A stretch of 19,713 nucleotides of DNA from the NCBI GenBank assembly GCA_030849075.1, contig JASAOO010003060.1:1-19713 (forward strand). Direction: 5' to 3'. Below the pieces are notes generated by a model. That model did no database searches and had not been told where the DNA came from. It saw only the letters and a list, made by a program, of their open reading frames with translations. This document shows, in pieces, positions 16,492-19,713 of the stretch. The stretch's first letter is position 1, and each line of letters opens with the position of its first letter. This stretch comes from Zelonia costaricensis. Its lineage: Eukaryota; Euglenozoa; Kinetoplastea; Trypanosomatida; Trypanosomatidae. The position numbers and the translations under genes are program-made.

Positions 16492-19101
16492 TTACTTGTT
16501 CGCTGCCGGTGCGTGCAGCTTCTCCTGCATCTTCTTGCGCAGCTTGTTCTTCGCGAGCACCCCCTCGTCGGACTCGCAGATGAGCTTCGTGACGACGCCG
16601 ATGCCCTTCGTGCGGCCCTCGCGGAAGATGAGCCGCTGTCCCTCCTTCATGTACTCGGGGCGGTAGAGGAAGTGGAAGCGGGCGAGGGAGCGGTCGCCGG
16701 TGCGCAGCACCTCCTGCGCCACGTACGTGATGCGGGCGGACTGCCGCACCGTCGTGGAGTGGATGACCGGCTCGTAGTTGGCGGCGATGGTGGTGGAGTG
16801 GTACAGGATCGTAATCTCCGCCTCGAACTGCCAGTACGACTTGGGCGGGTGGGCCGTGTCGGCCAGGATGTTGCCCTTGCGGATAGCGCTGCGCTTCTCC
16901 TTCTTCAGGCAGAGCGCCGCGTCGCTGCCCGCCTCGGCGGCGCTGGAGTCGATGCCCTTGATGTGGATCGACTTGATGGACACAGGCCGGAAGTGCCCGA
17001 AGCCGTCCGGCCCCAGCAGCACCGTGTCGTTGACGCGGAACACACCCTGCGTGATGATGCCGCCAACCACCGTACCGACGCCCGTGACGAAGAAGGTGCT
17101 GTCGATGATCATCTCGCGCGGCATCGTGCGGGCCTGCCGCCAGTCCTTGCGCACCGGCAGCAGGTTGATGAACTGCAGCACCTCGGGAATGCCGACGCCA
17201 GTGACGTTGCTCACCTCGAAAATCGGGGCGATGCGGTCGTGCCGCAGGTTCTTGGCGGCGAGGATGACCTCGTCGTGCCGCCGCACCGGGTACGGCAGCT
17301 TCTTCACCGTCGGGATCTTGAGCAGCTTATGAATATTTGCGAGTGTCTCGTCGTGCACGTTTGGCGGCGTCGCGTCGATGCGGGTGACGACGATGTAGAA
17401 GGGCAGCTTCAGTGCCAGGCACAGCGCGAGGTGCTCCTTGGTCATGCGCTGAATGCCGTTGTTGGCGCTGATCACGATGCAGGCGTAGTCGGGCATGTTG
17501 CGTGTCATGCCCAGCACCGTCGTCTTGAGGTACCGCTCGTGCCCAGCAAGGTCGTAGAGGGTCACCACCTTGGCGCTGCGAGCCGCCAGCTCCTGTGCGG
17601 TGAAGTGCCGTGTGACGTGCGCGCCTCCGTTCGAGCCTCCCGTTGCCGATGCGGCTGTCGTGAGCTGCAGCGCCACTTCTGCCGGGGCCAGCGGGCGCAG
17701 CTCCGCATCGGTGCGGTGCGGCTGCAGCAGTGCGTAGTTCACCACCCCGCCCTCCGCCGAGAAACCGAGGTGGTTCTCGCTGACGCTCGAGGTGCGCCCG
17801 GTCATGGCCTCGTGCTTGTGGTTGAAGACGAAGGCACGGGCCAGGCCGCGTCCATCATCGCGGCAGCCGCGGGTGAGGACAGAGGTCAGCGTGCTCTTCC
17901 CGCTGTCCACGTTTCCGCACATGGCCAGGCGCAGCTCGAGGTGCGTCGCAGCCGGGCAGCGGCGGCGTAGAAGAAACTCCTGCGCCACGACGGATGTGGA
18001 CGCGGCGGTCGCCACTGCAGATGCCGCGGTGGCGGCGGAGGTCGCACCATTGCCCGAGGCGGCGGCGCCGGAGGACGCCCCACCCGCCCCAGCCGACGCG
18101 GGGACGTTCACCTCGCGCGGCTCCATCATCACCGGCGCGAGACCCACCTCGGCGGCGGTGCAGTTGGTGCGCAGCGTTCGGATTTTGCCGTCCAGCCCGG
18201 CCCGGTCGCGGTCGCTGACGAGGAAGAAGGCCTCGCCCTGGCCGTTCTCCACCGCACGGAAGACGGCGGCTACGGAGAGGTCCGCCTCGCCCAGCACGGT
18301 CGGGGCCGGCAACGGGGGGGACGGCTTGGCGTTGCCTCGGCTCGATGCCGTCGCCGCACCAGCACCTGTTGCCGCCGCAGGTCCGGCACCGTCGCGGCCT
18401 CGCGTCGCGGCGTTGGGGTCGATGTACAGGCTCGCTCGCCGGTGCTGCGCGCCCTCCCGCCAGTACCCCCGCCCAGCCATCGCGGAGGTCTGCAGCTTCT
18501 TGCGCAGGCTGGCCACTAGCGCGACCTTGTTGTTCATGATGGTGGCCTCGCCGCGCTTGGCGTTGAGGGCCTGCACGAGCACCTCGACGTGGTCCACCCA
18601 CGTCGGCGCGTGCGCCATCATCCACCTCCGCTCCGTCAGCAGCTTCAGCTCCGCGAGGGTGGCCTTGCTTGACTCGGTCTGTCCATCCCAAAAGACGACA
18701 ACAATCAGGCAGAGCACCGGCACTGCCGGCGCCGGCGGTGGCGGCGGCGCGACATCGCTCGCGGGGGTGCCCGCCACGCTGAGGTGGCGCTGCGCGGCTA
18801 TGCTCTTGTCCACCAGCGCCATCGTCATGAGCTGCGTCGGCGACGGAGACCCGAGCACGGCTGCCGTGTCGGCGCTTGCTGGGGACAGCGGCTGAGCTTG
18901 GGAGGGCACGGCGTGCCCATCCTGACGGTGGTGGCGCTCCTCGGCGGGGTGTCCAGGTACAGCGGCCGTGACGACCTCGTCGATGTCGTCCTTGAGGCCG
19001 AGCCCCACCGCATCGGTGGCGACCCACTCCGCGAGCGGCTTCTCCGCCTGCGGCTCGTGCAGGACGATGCTCAGCACGTGTGCCACCTCAGCCGCTGCCA
19101 T
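16492..19101 (-). CDS. GTPBP1/GTPBP2-like GTP-binding protein, EF-Tu superfamily
   Basis: The product is 869 aa. Residues 1-270 are a poorly conserved, Ala/Pro-rich extension containing a short hydrophobic segment (128-138). Residues 271-390 align in style with the pre-G region of GTPBP1, ending EFLLRRR...LELRLAMC. The G domain follows: G1 GNVDSGKST (396-404), the family signature NHKHE...GRTSSV (427-440), G3 DLAGHE (517-522), G4 TRID (573-576) and G5 SNVTG (631-635). EF-Tu-like domain 2 lies at about 660-750 and domain 3 at about 755-845, with a basic C-terminus. G4 has Arg where most family members have Lys. A low-complexity insert (about 462-510) sits between G2 and G3. Mammalian GTPBP1 is linked to mRNA turnover and translation; the role here is inferred from family. 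The 19101 ATG follows a strong splice signal. At 869 aa it is longer than the roughly 600-670 aa mammalian proteins because of the extension and insert. Confidence 0.93.
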   Translation of the reverse strand: MAAAEVAHVLSIVLHEPQAEKPLAEWVATDAVGLGLKDDIDEVVTAAVPGHPAEERHHRQDGHAVPSQAQPLSPASADTAAVLGSPSPTQLMTMALVDKSIAAQRHLSVAGTPASDVAPPPPPAPAVPVLCLIVVVFWDGQTESSKATLAELKLLTERRWMMAHAPTWVDHVEVLVQALNAKRGEATIMNNKVALVASLRKKLQTSAMAGRGYWREGAQHRRASLYIDPNAATRGRDGAGPAAATGAGAATASSRGNAKPSPPLPAPTVLGEADLSVAAVFRAVENGQGEAFFLVSDRDRAGLDGKIRTLRTNCTAAEVGLAPVMMEPREVNVPASAGAGGASSGAAASGNGATSAATAASAVATAASTSVVAQEFLLRRRCPAATHLELRLAMCGNVDSGKSTLTSVLTRGCRDDGRGLARAFVFNHKHEAMTGRTSSVSENHLGFSAEGGVVNYALLQPHRTDAELRPLAPAEVALQLTTAASATGGSNGGAHVTRHFTAQELAARSAKVVTLYDLAGHERYLKTTVLGMTRNMPDYACIVISANNGIQRMTKEHLALCLALKLPFYIVVTRIDATPPNVHDETLANIHKLLKIPTVKKLPYPVRRHDEVILAAKNLRHDRIAPIFEVSNVTGVGIPEVLQFINLLPVRKDWRQARTMPREMIIDSTFFVTGVGTVVGGIITQGVFRVNDTVLLGPDGFGHFRPVSIKSIHIKGIDSSAAEAGSDAALCLKKEKRSAIRKGNILADTAHPPKSYWQFEAEITILYHSTTIAANYEPVIHSTTVRQSARITYVAQEVLRTGDRSLARFHFLYRPEYMKEGQRLIFREGRTKGIGVVTKLICESDEGVLAKNKLRKKMQEKLHAPAANK

Positions 19102-19713
19102 TTGCGCCCTCCACTGACGTCTTTTTTTTTTTTCTCCGTTGTCGTGCGTTCTCGCGTGTGGCGCGCCTTCGTGAGCGACGCTGCCGTGTGTGGGTGGTGC
19201 TGGCGAGGGAGGGGAAGGGGACGAGGGGAAGGGGACGAGAGGAGGGGTGGGGGGGGGGGGGAGACCGACGCGGTCCTGTCAGGCACTCAAACGCACCGGC
19301 GCCAAAGCAGAGCGACAAGGAAAACACCAAAAAAACAACAAGAAAACACCCACGCACACAGGAAAGAAAAAGCGAAGAGACGCCGCACGGATCGGCGTCG
19401 ACGAGCGATGAAGCCGAGATGACGATGAGGCGGAAGAATAATAATAAGAAGGCAAGACTCCGCCAGGGAACCTCGAGAGCTGCAGACACGGCGCGTGTGT
19501 GTTTGTGTGAGTGAGCGCCGCTGGAGGAGGAGAAGCAGCAGACGAGGAATACGACAGCAACAAGGGAATAGCAGGGACAGCAGCGGCGCAAGGGAAGGGG
19601 GTGGGGGCGGAGCGGAGCGGGTGCACCGAGAGCAGCTCGACGCTTTCCTTTCCTTTTTTTTTTTGGTAGTGGCAGGAAGCGGGTGATGTCGGAATCAGGT
19701 AGGGGGAGGGAGG
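19102..19713. other. 5'UTR and spacer upstream of the GTPase gene
   Basis: These 612 bases hold the GTPase 5'UTR, its splice signal and probably the 3'UTR of a gene beyond the right edge. There is an A run on the transcript within the 5'UTR (plus-strand T run at about 19122-19132). A-rich DNA at 19320-19375 and a GAATAATAATAA patch near 19435-19446 are also seen. No coding frame is convincing. Confidence 0.75.
19200..19264 (-). promoter_or_regulatory. Putative trans-splice acceptor for the GTPase gene
   Basis: Plus-strand 19204-19264 is almost entirely purine, ending in a G tract, so the transcript has a very strong C/U tract. No minus-strand AG occurs until 19201-19200, about 100 bases before the ATG at 19101. 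The tract contains a tandem duplication of a 14-base unit (19209-19236). Confidence 0.6.

Noticed and set aside
15530..16492. N-terminal extension of the small membrane protein to an ATG at 16492
   Set aside because: It reads through the spacer, including the splice tract, and would overlap the GTPase stop codon.
1..19713. tRNA, rRNA, snoRNA or CRISPR features
   Set aside because: No tRNA T-loop consensus with matching arms, no rRNA-like sequence and no spaced direct repeats were seen; the CA and GT runs are simple microsatellites.

Overview
The window looks like nuclear DNA of a trypanosomatid protist, most likely Leishmania or a close relative. The coding DNA is GC-rich at third codon positions and no introns are needed. 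All genes that can be supported lie head-to-tail on the minus strand, separated by 1-2.3 kb spacers. The plus strand of the spacers is very purine- and G-rich, so the transcript is C/U-rich, and they carry many (CA)n or (GT)n microsatellites. Five start codons have a C/T-rich tract followed by a first AG just upstream. This is the expected layout of a polycistronic transcription unit processed by spliced-leader trans-splicing.

In transcription order (right to left) the genes are: (1) an 869-aa GTPase of the GTPBP1/GTPBP2 branch of the EF-Tu superfamily (16492-19101); (2) a 152-aa single-span membrane protein, probably mitochondrial and possibly an F1Fo ATP synthase Fo subunit (15071-15529); (3) a 486-aa PWWP + TFIIS protein with a canonical catalytic hairpin (11890-13350); (4) a 569-aa PWWP + TFIIS protein whose catalytic hairpin is altered (8811-10520); (5) a 385-aa type II membrane protein with a CHAP amidase domain like that of glutathionylspermidine/trypanothione amidase (6087-7244); (6) a 449-aa secretory type I membrane protein with a Ser/Thr-rich, mucin-like ectodomain and putative tyrosine sorting signals in its tail (2601-3950); (7) the N-terminal end of an unrecognised gene running off the left edge (<1-283).

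The two TFIIS proteins are tandem, diverged paralogues, and one appears to have lost half of the acidic pair that drives RNA polymerase II transcript cleavage. The other neighbours have no obvious shared pathway, as is usual for kinetoplastid polycistrons. The spacers hold UTRs, microsatellites, G-runs and processing signals; I saw no tRNA, rRNA, transposase or CRISPR. No wholly new system is evident. The points most worth a second look are the altered TFIIS paralogue with its SPT-motif linker, the membrane-anchored stand-alone amidase, and the mucin-like receptor-shaped protein.
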